NCBI GenBank assembly: GCA_029204225.1
Contig: MU831920.1
Coordinates: 32,895-96,894, forward strand
Source: Diphasiastrum complanatum
Taxonomy: Eukaryota > Streptophyta > Lycopodiopsida > Lycopodiales > Lycopodiaceae
Length of the DNA stretch: 64,000 bases
Direction: 5' to 3'
Below the pieces are notes generated by a model, which saw only the letters and a list, made by a program, of their open reading frames with translations, was not told the origin of the DNA and did no database searches. Of the stretch, positions 36,432 to 47,349 are shown piece after piece. The number at the start of each line of letters is the position of its first letter. Positions within the stretch are counted from its first letter, which is position 1. The translations under genes and the position numbers were made by a program.

Positions 36432-37999
36432 TGTGGAAATATGCAAAATAGGACCAATAATGGATCCTAAAATGATCCTCAAGAAGGATTGGATGTTAGA
36501 TACAATTGATCTATAAATTTACACAAGATTTAGATCAATCTAGATCAATTCTAGGCATGAAAATCTAACAAGAACAATCAATAATGATACAAACTCAAAT
36601 CAATCAAAACAATTGAAGACAATGAGAGATTGACACAAAATTGCTTCCAAAATCAAGATTGGTGTTTCATATTGATTATGGCCAAATATGCCTCTATATA
36701 TACATTTTTTGGAGCTCGTGGTACTGATCATGCATCAGATCTCACAATAATGTAGCAAATGCACTTATGGATTTTCTATCCATCTTGTCACCTGCAAAAC
36801 TTGAGTATGAGTATGCTCTCAAACAAATATTAGTCCTTTCATAAATTATGCCAAAGTCTTTTGTAGCCGGGATGTACCTTAACACCCTTTTGGCACTTTT
36901 CCAATGACATATTAATGGACTTTGCATGTATTGACTCAATTTGCCAACACAAAAACTAAGATCAGGTCTAGTGATGGTTAAGTATATCAAGGACCAATAA
37001 GCATTCTATAGGTAGTGATGTCCTCAAAGGATGCTTCCTCACTTTCCTTAGAAACTTTTACACTTAGTTCCATGAGAGTTTCAACTCCTTTACAATCAAT
37101 CATGCCAAATTTTGCTAAGATTGATCTAGCATACTTAGATTGACATATGAAAATAAAATCATTACTTCTAGTGACTTCTATTCCAAGTATAGCTTTTAGA
37201 AGTCCTAGATCTACCATCTTAAATTCACTAGACAAAGAAATTTTTACATCTTTGATACCATCTAGATCATTTCCTGTGAGTATAATGTCATCAACATATA
37301 AAACTAAGATAATGATCTTCCCATCATTACATTTGTAGTACAATGATGATTCATAAGAACTTACAACAAATCCAATGAAAATAAGATAGGAATGCAACCT
37401 AGAGTACCATGCGCTTGGTGCTTGCTTGAGTCCATAAAGACTCTTCTTCAATAAACACACCTTGTCTTTTTCTCCATCTTTGATGAAGCCCTCGGGTTGG
37501 CACATGTAGATTTCCTCTTCCAAAAATTCATTCAAGAAAGCATTTGTCACATCAAGTTGGAAGAGCTCCCATTTGAAAGAAGTAGCAAGACATATGATTA
37601 ATCTAACGGTTACAAGCTTTGCAACAGGTGCAAAGGTTTCATCATAATCTATGCCTTTGACTTGCAAAAAACCTTCTGCTACAAGTCTAGTTTTATACTT
37701 ATGAATGGAACCATCTTGATTATATTTAAATCTATATATCCATTTACAAGTAAGAGGCTTCTTTCCATAAGGTAGATCAACAAGCTTCCAAGTCTGATTT
37801 TCCATTAATGCATCAAACTCTACTTGCATAGCTTTCCTCCAATATATCATTTTTGATCTTATCATCTATAGAAGACAACTCCTTATTCAAAGATTTGATC
37901 CTAAGAACATAATTTTGGGCACTTTCACTACTTCCTTTCATGCTTTGAAGAATTTGATTCCTAAGCATGAGTATCCTTGAAGTATTCTTGGATTCATAA
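36432..37999 (-). mobile_element. Copia retrotransposon C, internally deleted copy of the Copia B family
   Basis: The left end is LTR sequence (starts TGTGGAAATATG at 36432; shared blocks with 22110-22480). At about 36745 the LTR abuts the middle of RNase H, so the last ~600 bp of coding and part of the LTR are deleted. At about 37855 RT abuts gag (37862-37990 matches 26440-26590), deleting integrase, protease and most of gag. No right-hand LTR was found. Confidence 0.88.
36742..37865 (-). pseudogene. Copia C reverse transcriptase (open) with truncated RNase H
   Basis: A 292-codon open RT frame: MQVEFDALMENQTWKLVDLP, WIYRFKYNQDGSIHKYKTRL, FQLDVTNAFLNEFLEEEIYM and an intact VLYVDDIILTGND box. 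It continues after a frame change at about 36987 into ICLRAYSYSSFAGDKMDRKS. Near-identical to the Copia B RT, and more complete at the N-terminus. Confidence 0.9.
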
Positions 38000-38576
38000 G
38001 GTCCTCCAAAAAATCACATGTTCAATTTCAAAAAAGGATAATCAAGTGATAACTATTTGCAAGATTTTCATACACCACAAATGGCCCACAAATGTGACAT
38101 GCATTGTAGTTCGATGTAGTAAAAAAATGCATAATACATAAAACAACTATGATGTAAGGATAGTTCATACTCAAACATTAATTTGAACCAAGATAATCGT
38201 GCACTCATAAGATATAGTATATAATTGAACATTCACAAAACTTGTTCATACAACAATATCTATCTGAACATTCACTTAAATCAAGATAATCATGCATTGT
38301 CCACATTAAAATTTTACGAAAAAAAAAAAGAAGTTTTGTATAGGCCTCGACATGTAAGCTCGTGCGCGGACACACATCATTTGATTTATTGACTTGAGAA
38401 TGTATTCATCACTAGACTTGATCTGAATGCAGTCCATATCTACGTGATAGACTGCATGCGTGTACAAACATGATTAACAAAGGATTATTAAGTCTAGAAT
38501 ACATTGATTTATAAATTTTTTTAATTATTAAACGTTGAGTTTAAATATAGCACATTGGTTTGTATGTCGTTGTTGT
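38000..38576. other. No gene seen
   Basis: AT-rich non-coding DNA between two Copia remnants. Confidence 0.4.
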
Positions 38577-38623
38577 AGGTTCTCTGATGTGGGTTGAACT
38601 TCGGTCCTCTGATGTGGGTTGAT

Positions 38624-39409
38624 TCATTGAGGATCTAACTCATTTTTTGAGTCAGTGTCGAGATTCTGCAGTTGAATCTCTAGATTGGAATTGATTGGCT
38701 GTTCAATCCGTGACTCGGAATTACCAGCAGCTTTCCCTTTGTGGTCAAGGAACTGGTCTTCCATGAAAATGACATCTCTACTGGTGAATGCCTTCTCGGT
38801 ATCCAAATTGTAGAGTTTGTATGCTTTATGATTTTGGAAATAGCCGATAAAAATCATTTTTCTGCTCTTGTTATCTAGCTTTTTTCTTAGATCCTCAGGG
38901 ATTTGAGAGAAAGCAATGCATCCAAACACTCAAATATGTTTGAATGATGGTTTTGATCCTGTCCACACCTCATAAGGTGTCTTGCCATTTAGGGCTTTGG
39001 TGATGGATCGATTCTGTAAGTAGGCAGCTATAGTAACAGCTTCTGTCCAAAACTTCTTTGGAAGAGAGGCATGGGTCATCATGCTCTTGGCACTTTCGAT
39101 GAGTGTCCGGTTCTTCCACTCAGCTACACCATTGGACTGAGGTGAGTAGCTGGTTGTGTATTGTTGAAGTATCCAATTGACCTTGCATAACTCCTTGAAT
39201 TTTGTGGAGATGTACTCTCCCCCTCCATCTGTGCGTAGAGTCTTGATCTTCCTTTGGATCTGGTTTTCTGCAGACGCCTTGAACGGCTTGAAGAACTTGA
39301 ATGCTTCGGATTTGTTCTTCATAAAGTAGGTTGCAGTCCTTCGAGAGAAGTCATCGATGGAGGTTAGGAAATAGAGAGCTTTCCCTGTGGAAGCAGTATC
39401 GGGCCACAA
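38624..39409 (-). pseudogene. Copia D integrase
   Basis: TSIDDFSRRTATYFM (first Asp), LRTDGGGEYISTKF (second Asp), SNGVAEWKNRTLIESAKSMM (Glu present; the usual Arg is Trp), then PYEVWTGSKPSFKHI. A stop there (about 38930) is followed in frame by FGCIAFSQIPEDLRKKLDNK, RKMIFIGY and TSRDVIFMED. Confidence 0.88.
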
Positions 39410-39990
39410 ATGTTGTTGTGTACAAGGTCAAGCAAGCCCTTGGATGTATGAACTGAGTCTGAATTGAAGGGACTTCTAGCATGTTTGCTGATAATACAGC
39501 CTTCGCATGGAGAAAATGGCTTCCTAACTGAAGGCAGGTCTTGTACTAGACTCTGAGCTGACATTTGTTGAATACTTTTGTAATTAAGATGGCCAAGTTT
39601 GAAATGCCACATCATATCAGTTGATTCAGAAGTGGTTGTGTGAAGAGCTTGACTGTTAAAAGAGTAGCAGTGGCTGAGTTTGTAAAGATAGTTGTTTCTT
39701 TTTTCGTAGGCTAGAACCTTCCGGGATTTGTCAAGGATTGTGCAGCCTTCTGTATCAAATTCGACCCATCGACCTGAATCGGTGATTTTGCTAACTGAGA
39801 GCAGATTCTTGGTCAGATTTAGAACGTGGAGAATGTTGGACAGCAACTTGACTTCACCCTTTTTGAATTCAATCCTGACTGTTCCTGCACCTTTGATTAA
39901 ATGTAATGAGTTGTCTCCAAGTTGCACAACTCGAGAGTGGGTGAACAACTTGTAGTCTTTGAACCAGTCGCGATGGTGAGTCATATGTTG
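39364..39990 (-). pseudogene. Copia D protease C-terminus and GAG-pre-integrase
   Basis: LGDNSLHLIKGAGTVRIEF, then LSNILHVLNLTKNLLSVSKI, then the HHCC zinc module WHFKLGHLNYKSIQQM...CEGCIISKHARSPF. A frameshift near 39390 separates it from the integrase frame. The protease DSG site lies just beyond a stop at about 39985-40010. Confidence 0.87.
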
Positions 39991-40140
39991 TGTTGCTCCA
40001 GAGTCTAGATACTAGAAATTGATATCATGTTGTTCTCCGACTTTGATCATGAAAGCTGTTTCATCTTCTTTTTCATTCACTATAGATATGTAACTAATCA
40101 TGTCGTCGTCATCTTTTCATGCCCTAAAATTTCTAGCATA

Positions 40141-41225
40141 TGCAATGTCTTGTATTTTATTCTCTTTCCATTCACTACAACTAAGTGATTAATCTAGTCA
40201 TTGTCATTTATTCATATTATAAACCCTAGCTCAATGCAATGTTTTGTGGCTATATTGTTTTTCAGTGGAGGTGTAGTGGTAGTTGGAATTGCATTAAAGT
40301 CTTGTACATGTGTATGTCTCTTGAATAGATATTAGACTTACATAACCATCTCTTCTATGACATAGCTCCATAGGAGAAGAGAGAAGAGATGTTATGAAGT
40401 TGAAGGAGAAGAGATGTTATTGATAGATTGCATCATTATGCAAAGATTCTTCTCCTTTTGTGGGTTTAAATACTCTCCAGGTCCAGTAGATGGAGTGGCC
40501 ATAAGATGTCAACTCAACGAGGCATACCAATTACTTAGTAAACTGAACTGCTGAAAAATTATAAACAAAAAACTGGAATTCAGAATGGTAAATACTAGTA
40601 GTTCACCAGTTTGATTGACATGTATTTCAAATGAGATGTGAATCCCTTTCACCATTCTGTCTGTCATTAAAAAACTTCACAGATATAAACCAAAAAGCCA
40701 AAACTTTTCCTTTGAATTTTGCACCACCTATCACAATGACTGGTATTTTTTAAGCAATTCAGATTAATAGTTTTCACATATGACAGAATGCATTTTGTAT
40801 GACAGACCTTCAACTACATCAATTCATGAAGTCCTATTCTGAAGCTTTTTGAGGGGTTTGAAACATTCCAATTCAGACTTTGACAAATTCATGTGCCTTT
40901 ATATAGCTCATGGAAGACATTCACATAACAACAATTTTTTCTTTTTGAAATAAACATCACAATGTTGTTTCTGGAAGAGCAGATTCAACATATCTTTAAC
41001 ACAAATCCTTGTGAAACGTGAAAGGGCAATACTTGATTTGATTAGTAAACAGCAAACTAAGTCTAATTTTTGCAAATCCACATTGCATAAACCTTTACCA
41101 TTGACCTCATAGTATTAGGGCCCATAACGTGCATTTCGTGATAATTTTAAAGCATCCACCTCAGGTATCATCCCGTCTTTTGAGACATGATCATAGACTG
41201 AAAGCTCTTTAACTTGATGAGACTG
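40141..41225. other. No gene seen
   Basis: Non-coding, AT-rich. It may include the 3' UTR of the KxDL gene at its right end. Confidence 0.4.
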
Positions 41226-41606
41226 TTAGGGATTTGGGCATCCTTCTTCGATCTCGCCTGTTGAATCTTCCTTGAAAGCATCTGGGCAGTGACTGGAAAG
41301 TCGATCCTTCAAGCTCCTCAAATGTCTGAAAATGTAATCCAAATCAGCTTTGATGGTTTTCAGCAGCTTAGTGTTCCTTGGAAAATCGTTAGCAACAGCT
41401 AAAAAGCTTCGCTCAGAAAAATCATTATAATGTGAAAGGACTGCATTGCTATCTTGAAGTCGACCCAATATAAGAAGCTGTTGTTCCTTGAGCGTCTCAA
41501 CATCTCTAGTACTCAACAAAGCTTGTAGATCTTGGGCAGCCACTGCAGAAGCTTCTAAGATCTCTTGTTCACCGTTCTTCTCCATCACTATTATTGAGTA
41601 TCTCAT
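41226..41606 (-). CDS. KxDL motif-containing protein (BORC/BLOC-1 subunit type)
   Basis: A single open frame of 126 codons. The more likely start is the second Met (41585, MEKNGEQEIL), giving 119 residues. It is a small helical protein with the family signature: LLILGRLQDSNAVLSHYNDF, an acidic/Phe-rich helix, then TIKADLDYIFRHLRSLKDRL, where K-A-D-L (residues 86-89 of the long form) is the KxDL motif, and the CPDAF ending typical of plant members. Family knowledge: KXD1 is a coiled-coil subunit of BORC and BLOC-1-related complexes that position lysosomes and endosomes in animals; the plant role is less clear. There is no stop or frameshift. Absence of introns could mean an intronless gene or an expressed retrocopy. 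The upstream DNA has telobox and CT elements. Confidence 0.85.
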   Translation of the reverse strand: MRYSIIVMEKNGEQEILEASAVAAQDLQALLSTRDVETLKEQQLLILGRLQDSNAVLSHYNDFSERSFLAVANDFPRNTKLLKTIKADLDYIFRHLRSLKDRLSSHCPDAFKEDSTGEIEEGCPNP

Positions 41607-41692
41607 ATCATCATCTCAAACATTTGACACAACACATGACTGCCAGCCTCTCCAACAGCAACCAACCCACCATCGCTCCTCTTCCATCAATG

Positions 41693-41785
41693 CCCCCCCC
41701 CCCCCCCCTCTCTCTCTCTCTCTCCCCACAACACCTCTCTTTATTTAATATCCCAAACCTAAAATTAGAACCCTAACCCTAACTC
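41693..41785 (-). promoter_or_regulatory. C16/(TC)8 tract and telobox-like motifs upstream of the KxDL gene
   Basis: Just upstream of the KxDL start: a run of 16 C (41693-41708), a TC tract (41709-41724) and AACCCTAACCCTAAC (about 41769-41783). AAACCCTAA-type teloboxes are frequent in promoters of plant housekeeping genes. Assignment to this gene is inferred from position. Confidence 0.5.
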
Positions 41786-41789
41786 TTAG

Positions 41790-42415
41790 AAAACAAAGAT
41801 TGAGCCCTCTACCTAACCTTAAAAAAAAAGATTGAGCCCTCTTCATCTCCCTCCGTTGTGGACATTTATCTGGCTACCTTTATATGCTCTCTCTTAAAAG
41901 CACTCTTTTGCAAGGTTCTTAACTATCCACAATGTCGACCGGTTAGGTTTTGACCTCAAAAAAGGCCAGCTGCATGTCATCAGATTTTTAGGGCACACAT
42001 GGCTCAATGAAAAATCAAGAATCATTGTTTCTCATTAACATCATACATTCTCTCTCCATATAATATCACCTTTTTATTTTTTCGAACACCCCGCCCATGT
42101 TTGAATTTGGGTGGTCAATATCACACTAAAAACCCTTCACCACCACATGGGTAGATCATAACATCAATTTTTAAAGCATAGGGCTCAAGTAACCTTCAAT
42201 AAGAGAGAAATTCTTTCACATAGGATTAGTCCCTCCATTTAAGGGTGTGAGACTTTAGAAGGAGTTATTCTTAGTAGCAAATTTATGTTTCTCCATTGAC
42301 CAACAGGTTGTAGTCTGCATTGACTCTTCATTGTCCACATTAGAGACCATTAGAGTTTTTCACATTATGCATAATCACTCTTATTCACTACCATTAACCT
42401 GCAAAAGCTTGGTGG
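41790..42415. other. No gene seen
   Basis: Non-coding DNA up to the 5' LTR of Copia E, with two copies of AAAAAGATTGAGCCCTCT near 41800-41840. Confidence 0.4.
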
Positions 42416-43039
42416 TGTTGGATTATTCTCCTTCTTACTGATCAAATAATCGGTTATAATCTTCATCTGTTGTTTATCTAGTTCTGCGGATTTTTTCGTG
42501 TCTTTACACAGTCTGTAGTTTTACAAGTTACATAGTCTGCAGAATTACACGGAGTGTTACCACAGTGTCGCAGTTTTCGCCTGTCAAGAATCCGGTTGAA
42601 AAATGTAGTGTCGCCTTTTTCCCATTTTTCGCCTGACAGAAATCTCGTGTAAAATCACAGTGTCGCATCTTTCGCTTTTTCCAAAGAGTCTCAAATGTTA
42701 AGAAAATGACTCTGGGAAAGTGTGGGACAATCCTAAATGAGATTTAAGGGCACCTTCTCCTTTTTCGTCTTTTTCGCGAAAAATCCGACAGTGTCGCCTG
42801 TGGCTGTTTTAGTTCATTTCTGCAGAGCTACAATTTTGATTCATTTATGCAGACAGAACGTTTACGTCCAACTTCACTACTTATCAGCAATCAATGACAA
42901 GGACCGGATGGATTCCAGCAGACCACCAACCAACTGGCAATCGCAATTGACCACCTAATTTCTTAATATAAATAATTGTTCATATTCATACAGTTTCAAT
43001 TCATTGAAAATCAAAATTATCAGAAGCATTTGAATAGTT

Positions 43040-43098
<59 letters not shown>

Positions 43099-43626
43099 AA
43101 GCCTGCGAGCTTGAACACTCCTGAGCATTCTAGCTCACTTCTTAGAGTTGTTTTATAGATTGCTATTGCGCAACTACTTATCAGCATTGCGCATTAATTC
43201 AGACTTTCATTTTAGCCGCTCAGAGATAGCATAGAGTACGCGGCTTCGATCCGCAACTTATTGTACTCATTACTTCTGTTTCGTTTTGAATCAATACTAT
43301 TCTTTATTGCGTTCAGCTTCGTCTCGTAATGTATGCATTTTCTGGAGTTCTTCGTGACTAATTATTTGTCTGATAATTTTTAATACTTAATTGTTTGGCT
43401 ACGTAATCATTGTAGTATTGGCGATTTCAAAGTTAGTTACTATAAGATCAAACGTGATTTCTATCACACTATTGTTTTGTTTGAAATTGATAGGCGTAGT
43501 CATGCATTGGAAATATGAAGATAGTTTATTCCACCATGCATGAAAGGTGTTCTTTCTAGACACACAAATTATTTTCATTCGTTTCTTTTCGAGCTAGACC
43601 TATCTTCTGCACACTACTTTACGACA
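42416..43626 (+). repeat. 5' LTR of Copia E (1211 bp)
   Basis: Begins TGTTGGATTATTCTCC, ends TTTACGACA, followed at once by the PBS. It includes a (CT)n tract (43042-43096) that is also present in the 3' LTR, and CGCAGTTTTCGCCTGTC-type motifs repeated several times. A ~20-bp segment around 42523 is absent from the 3' LTR. Confidence 0.92.
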
Positions 43627-43638
43627 TAGTATCAGAGC
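43627..43638 (+). promoter_or_regulatory. Primer-binding site of Copia E
   Basis: TAGTATCAGAGC directly after the 5' LTR; the canonical plant initiator tRNA-Met PBS is TGGTATCAGAGC. Confidence 0.85.
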
Positions 43639-43833
43639 ATTTTCACTACTTCTTTATCTGATTCCAACATGGTATCAAAGCTAAGTCTCTAATACTTAAT
43701 ATCTTTCGCGATATCAAATTGATATCATACTCTTCAGTTCTTTTGAACCTTTCAGTATCAAAGAATTGATTTCTTATTGTTGGCATTATCACATCTTAAC
43801 ATCATCGATACAATCGACAGACTAAGTTTCAAA

Positions 43834-44683
43834 TGGATTCTCAAAGTAAAGTTGGTCTTATCACAGACAAGCTGAATGGATCCAATTATCATTTGTAAAA
43901 ATTTAAGATGAAGACCTTGCTAGTCACCAATAAATTATGGGATGTTGTTACAGGTACAGAAGTAAAACCTGAAGACGACGCCACAGAGCTGAAGCTAAAA
44001 CGTCAAGAGACGTTTGGGACATCTTGAACTCACTATATGACGTGAGAGACGTAAATACTAAGTTACATCTATGAAGAAAATTCTTCACATTCAAAATGTC
44101 TACTGGTGATTCCTTCAGAGTCACATTACCCAGTTTAAGAATCTCTTGCAACAAATGGCCACTGTCGGATCAGTCATCGACGATCAAGATGCAATTATGG
44201 CATTGCTTTCAAGCTTGCCCTCTATATATGAGAACTAGGTGATGATCATATCGACACACTCAAGTTTAACTCTTACTAGAGTTATCACTATGTTGTTGCA
44301 CTCAACATATGACCAATCAACGTGAGATCTTCAACTCCTACACTCCTTACGACACAAAAAAATTTGTTCATCTTGGTGACAATAGTACTCACACTATTGA
44401 AGGTGAAGGTACTGTAAGATTGCAATTCCAGCATGATCAATTCAAATTACTATCAAAGGTCTTATATGTTCCTAAACTCTCTACAAATCTATTATCAATA
44501 AGTAGAATTGCATATTCATGTCATAAGATAGAATTCAAATCTGATCAACGTAGAATTATTGATATCCTTGCACTCGGTAAGAGACAGGGTTATTTATATA
44601 GATTGGCACATTGCTATTCTGAGTCTAGTCAAGCCTTGAAAACCTATGTTCTAGTCAATAAAGCATTACTATGGCATCTGTGA
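43834..44683 (+). pseudogene. Copia E gag, protease and GAG-pre-integrase (broken)
   Basis: Starts ATGGATTCTCAAAG. It reads GLITDKLNGSNYH, then a stop where the conserved Trp is expected, then FKMKTLLVTNKLWDVVTGTE. Further gag text (44050-44260) is in other frames. The CCHC knuckle and protease DSG are missing: text jumps near 44300 to THMTNQREIF, LGDNSTHTIEGEGTVRLQF and LYVPKLSTNLLSISRI. GAG-pre-integrase ends abruptly at ALLWHL (44683), where foreign sequence begins. Confidence 0.85.
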
Positions 44684-45299
44684 ACTTGAAGTGAAGGTCT
44701 ACTATTTCTAAAGTCCTGACTTTAGAAGTTGTGACTTAAAAAGAACAAGTCAACATAACACTGTTAAATAGAACTTAGGGAAGAGCTGTAACATTCAATC
44801 ACAAAATCATTCATTCAAGAGACTTGTTGAGGGGTCAAGATGGGGACGACCCCCCCCCCCCCCCCCCCCGAAGGATTTTTCTTTTCAAATTATGCCAGAT
44901 CAATTGGCCCAAAGCCAATTACATATACAGTGATTTTGGGAAGATGGATTCTTAGATCTTTTACATCAACCAGAAGTTTCCAAATTCTAGACCTTAAAGA
45001 ATCTTATACCAAGAAAAGTGGTTCCTTATGACATGCAAGGACTTACTGATCAAGAAAAGAACATGCATAGGCATTTGACATCAGTAGGTATGGCATGCAT
45101 GAATCCAATTTGACATGCAAGCTTCAATTTCAACATGCAAACTTCAATTTCATACATGCAAGTTCCCGAATCAGACATGCAACTCCTAAATCAGACATGC
45201 ATGACCAAAAAGTTATGGATGATGTGACATGCAAAGCCATCAAGTCATGGATGGTGTGACATGCATGGCCATTAGTCTTATGGATGGTGTGAAAGTTTT

Positions 45300-45366
<67 letters not shown>

Positions 45367-45540
45367 AAGAGGTAGGAGAAAGTGAGTGTGTGTGAAAGTG
45401 GTTCTAAAAGTGATTCCAATCAAAGCTTGATAGATCATCCTCAAGCCATAGCTCCAAGCTTTCTTCCAAGCACCACAAGCAAGAGCAAGAGGCAAAGCAA
45501 AAATGAATGGGAGATGAATAATGAGGGAGAGGGGCGAGTT
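44684..45540. other. Foreign segment inside Copia E, left part: no gene; C20 and (GA)n tracts, ACATGCA cluster
   Basis: Contains a run of 20 C (44850-44869), eight ACATGCA motifs between 45061 and 45265 and a (GA)n tract (45305-45363). No domain-bearing frame was seen. Confidence 0.6.
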
Positions 45541-46690
45541 AGTACACACATCCTAAAACTCCCATCTTTCTTTTGTACCAAAAGTACAGGAGAGCAATAG
45601 GGGGGGTTAATGGGTTTTATAAGACCTTTCTCTAACAAATCATTAATTTGTTTCTTTATAGGGAGGTCTATTGGGTATGGAACTTCCACGGATAATGTCT
45701 ATCGTATGATATTCAGGTCTTTCAGGAGGTAAGGATTTTGGTAGCTCATCAGAAAAAACAAGAAAAATACTTTAGTAAAAAGTCCTTTCTATTACTGTCC
45801 AAAGAATGTGTATTTCCATCAACATCATCAACCATACTTTGAACAAACAACAAATAAGAAAATATTGTTTTCTTTAGTACCTTTGATACCTGAATATGGC
45901 TTACCAAAGGGATTGTTTCGCCACTCTATCATGCATGCACACTAACATCTTTACCCTTGTGCTTACATTAAATGAAATGCTTATTATAGACCACCAGAGG
46001 GTTGTGCATTTTGTACCAAGGCATGCCTAAGATTACATCTACTCCCTGTAAAGGACCTACCATGAATTCTATAGGTTCATAGTAATTGAAGATTTGAAGC
46101 TTAAGTTTTCCAATTACAGGGTAAATGTTTGCATCACCATCAACAAAAACACCTTTAGCCTTAAGCATAGATTTAGAGAAGGAACCAACTCCTATCTCTT
46201 GTGCAAGCTTAAAAGAGATGAAATTATGAGAGGAGCCTGCATCAAAGAGAATTAAACAGAGTTTGTTATGGACTTGTCCCTATGTCTTGAGGAGATCGTG
46301 GTTTTGAGTGTCTTTAATGCTTTGTATGGCAACCTGCTTCCCTTTGTCTGCACTTGAAGCTTTGGTATCTTTGAGTGGACATTTGAAGAAAAGGTGTCCC
46401 TTTTTCCCACACTTGAAGCATCTTCCTTCCTTGCAGTAGGCCTGCACTTGTTCTTTGGAAAGGTGTTGAGTCTTCTCTTTTGGAGTTTTAGTGGTGGGAT
46501 GTTCCTTCCTTTTGTTTCCGCTTTCATTTCGATTATTATGCTGCAGTTCAATTCTGGTAGCATAATATATGACTTGTTTCAAAGTATCAGCTTGTACTAG
46601 ATCTAAGTCATATTGTATACTTCTATGCAAACCCGAATGAAACTTTCTTTTCTGTTCTTTCTTGGAAATAGAATGTAAAGTTTGGACTTT
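45541..46690 (-). pseudogene. Ty3/Gypsy gag-protease-RT fragment nested in Copia E
   Basis: The minus strand, right to left: gag (KFHSGLHRSIQYDLDLVQAD, QVIYYATRIEL), CCHC knuckle CFKCGKKGHLFFKC, protease LILFDAGSSHNFISFKLA and VDVILGMPWYKMHNP, a linker (ELPKSLPPERPEYHTIDIIR) and the RT start QINDLLEKGLIKP, SPVLLVQKKDGSFRMCV. At about 45545 the RT homology ends and CT-rich sequence follows. There are several frame changes. It begins directly after the histone-like pseudogene on the same strand. Confidence 0.88.
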
Positions 46691-46692
46691 CA

Positions 46693-47030
46693 AAGGTGAA
46701 AATCCTTGGGCATTATGGTAACCCTCTTGGCATGGATGGCAAGCAAAAAAGGCTAATATAATCTTCAACAGCATCTGGAAGGCACTAAAGAGCACTCGGT
46801 GTGAATCTAACGTGCTTTCCGAGATCATTTCTTGTTATGTTCCAGACAGCACGGTAGAATGGAGCTCTTGAGATCAACAGAGCTGTTGACCTTTGATACT
46901 TGCGTATCTCATAGAGCCACCTGTTGCAGTTGCGCGTTCTAGGTCTAGCAGGTGGTGTGATGGCAACCGCAAGAGATGAGGATGAGCCAGGAGAGAAGAA
47001 GTCTCTCCTTGTCTGCTTTCTCCTATCCAT
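46693..47030 (-). pseudogene. Histone H3 pseudogene with CENH3-like features
   Basis: Starts at an ATG (47030) with an N-tail resembling MARTKQTARR (MDRRKQTRRDFFSPGSSSS). The histone fold follows: LYEIRKYQRSTALLI, SRAPFYRAVWNITRN, then DLGKHVRFTPSAL. There is an in-frame TAG, then PDAVEDYISLF, a ~13-bp deletion and a frame change, then LLAIHAKRVTIMPKDFHL. Every helix of H3 is represented in order. Loop 1 is one residue longer than in canonical H3 (RAPF to SAL), and the G-x-x-V-R-x-T-x-x-AL pattern is that of centromeric H3. No introns interrupt it, whereas plant CENH3 genes have several, so a processed copy is likely. It ends where Ty3 gag text starts. Confidence 0.82.
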
Positions 47031-47349
47031 GGGCGTGAACTATGTGATAGCGGACTTGTGCATGAAGGTTAGAATGAGAAAGAAGGGATGATAAAGAACT
47101 CGCAGAAAAACGCTATGTACGGACAGAATGTACGGTATATCGGACCTATGCGAGCCGAATATCAGAGAGAACGATTAGATTTGAGGAAAGATGCACAAGT
47201 GCGATATGGGGTGACACGTAGGCAGATGTATCGGACCTGTATGCATGGAAGGCAGTAGGAAGAATTTCGATTGTGAAGGGCGAGCACAAATGCGTGCGGA
47301 GCGAAAAAAAAAAGTGAAAAAAATTCATCGAAATTTGTGATTTTATATC
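47031..47349. other. No gene seen
   Basis: Spacer between two divergently oriented loci (the H3-like pseudogene and the unknown plus-strand gene). It includes CACAAGTGCGATAT at about 47195, repeated at 47743 and 47832. Confidence 0.45.

Larger units (their letters stand above)
38577..40140 (-). mobile_element. Copia retrotransposon D (different family), protease-to-integrase fragment
   Basis: The minus strand carries the protease C-terminal part, GAG-pre-integrase and integrase, with no RT and no LTRs. Residues differ clearly from families A-C, and the element is higher in GC. It is truncated on both sides. Confidence 0.85.
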
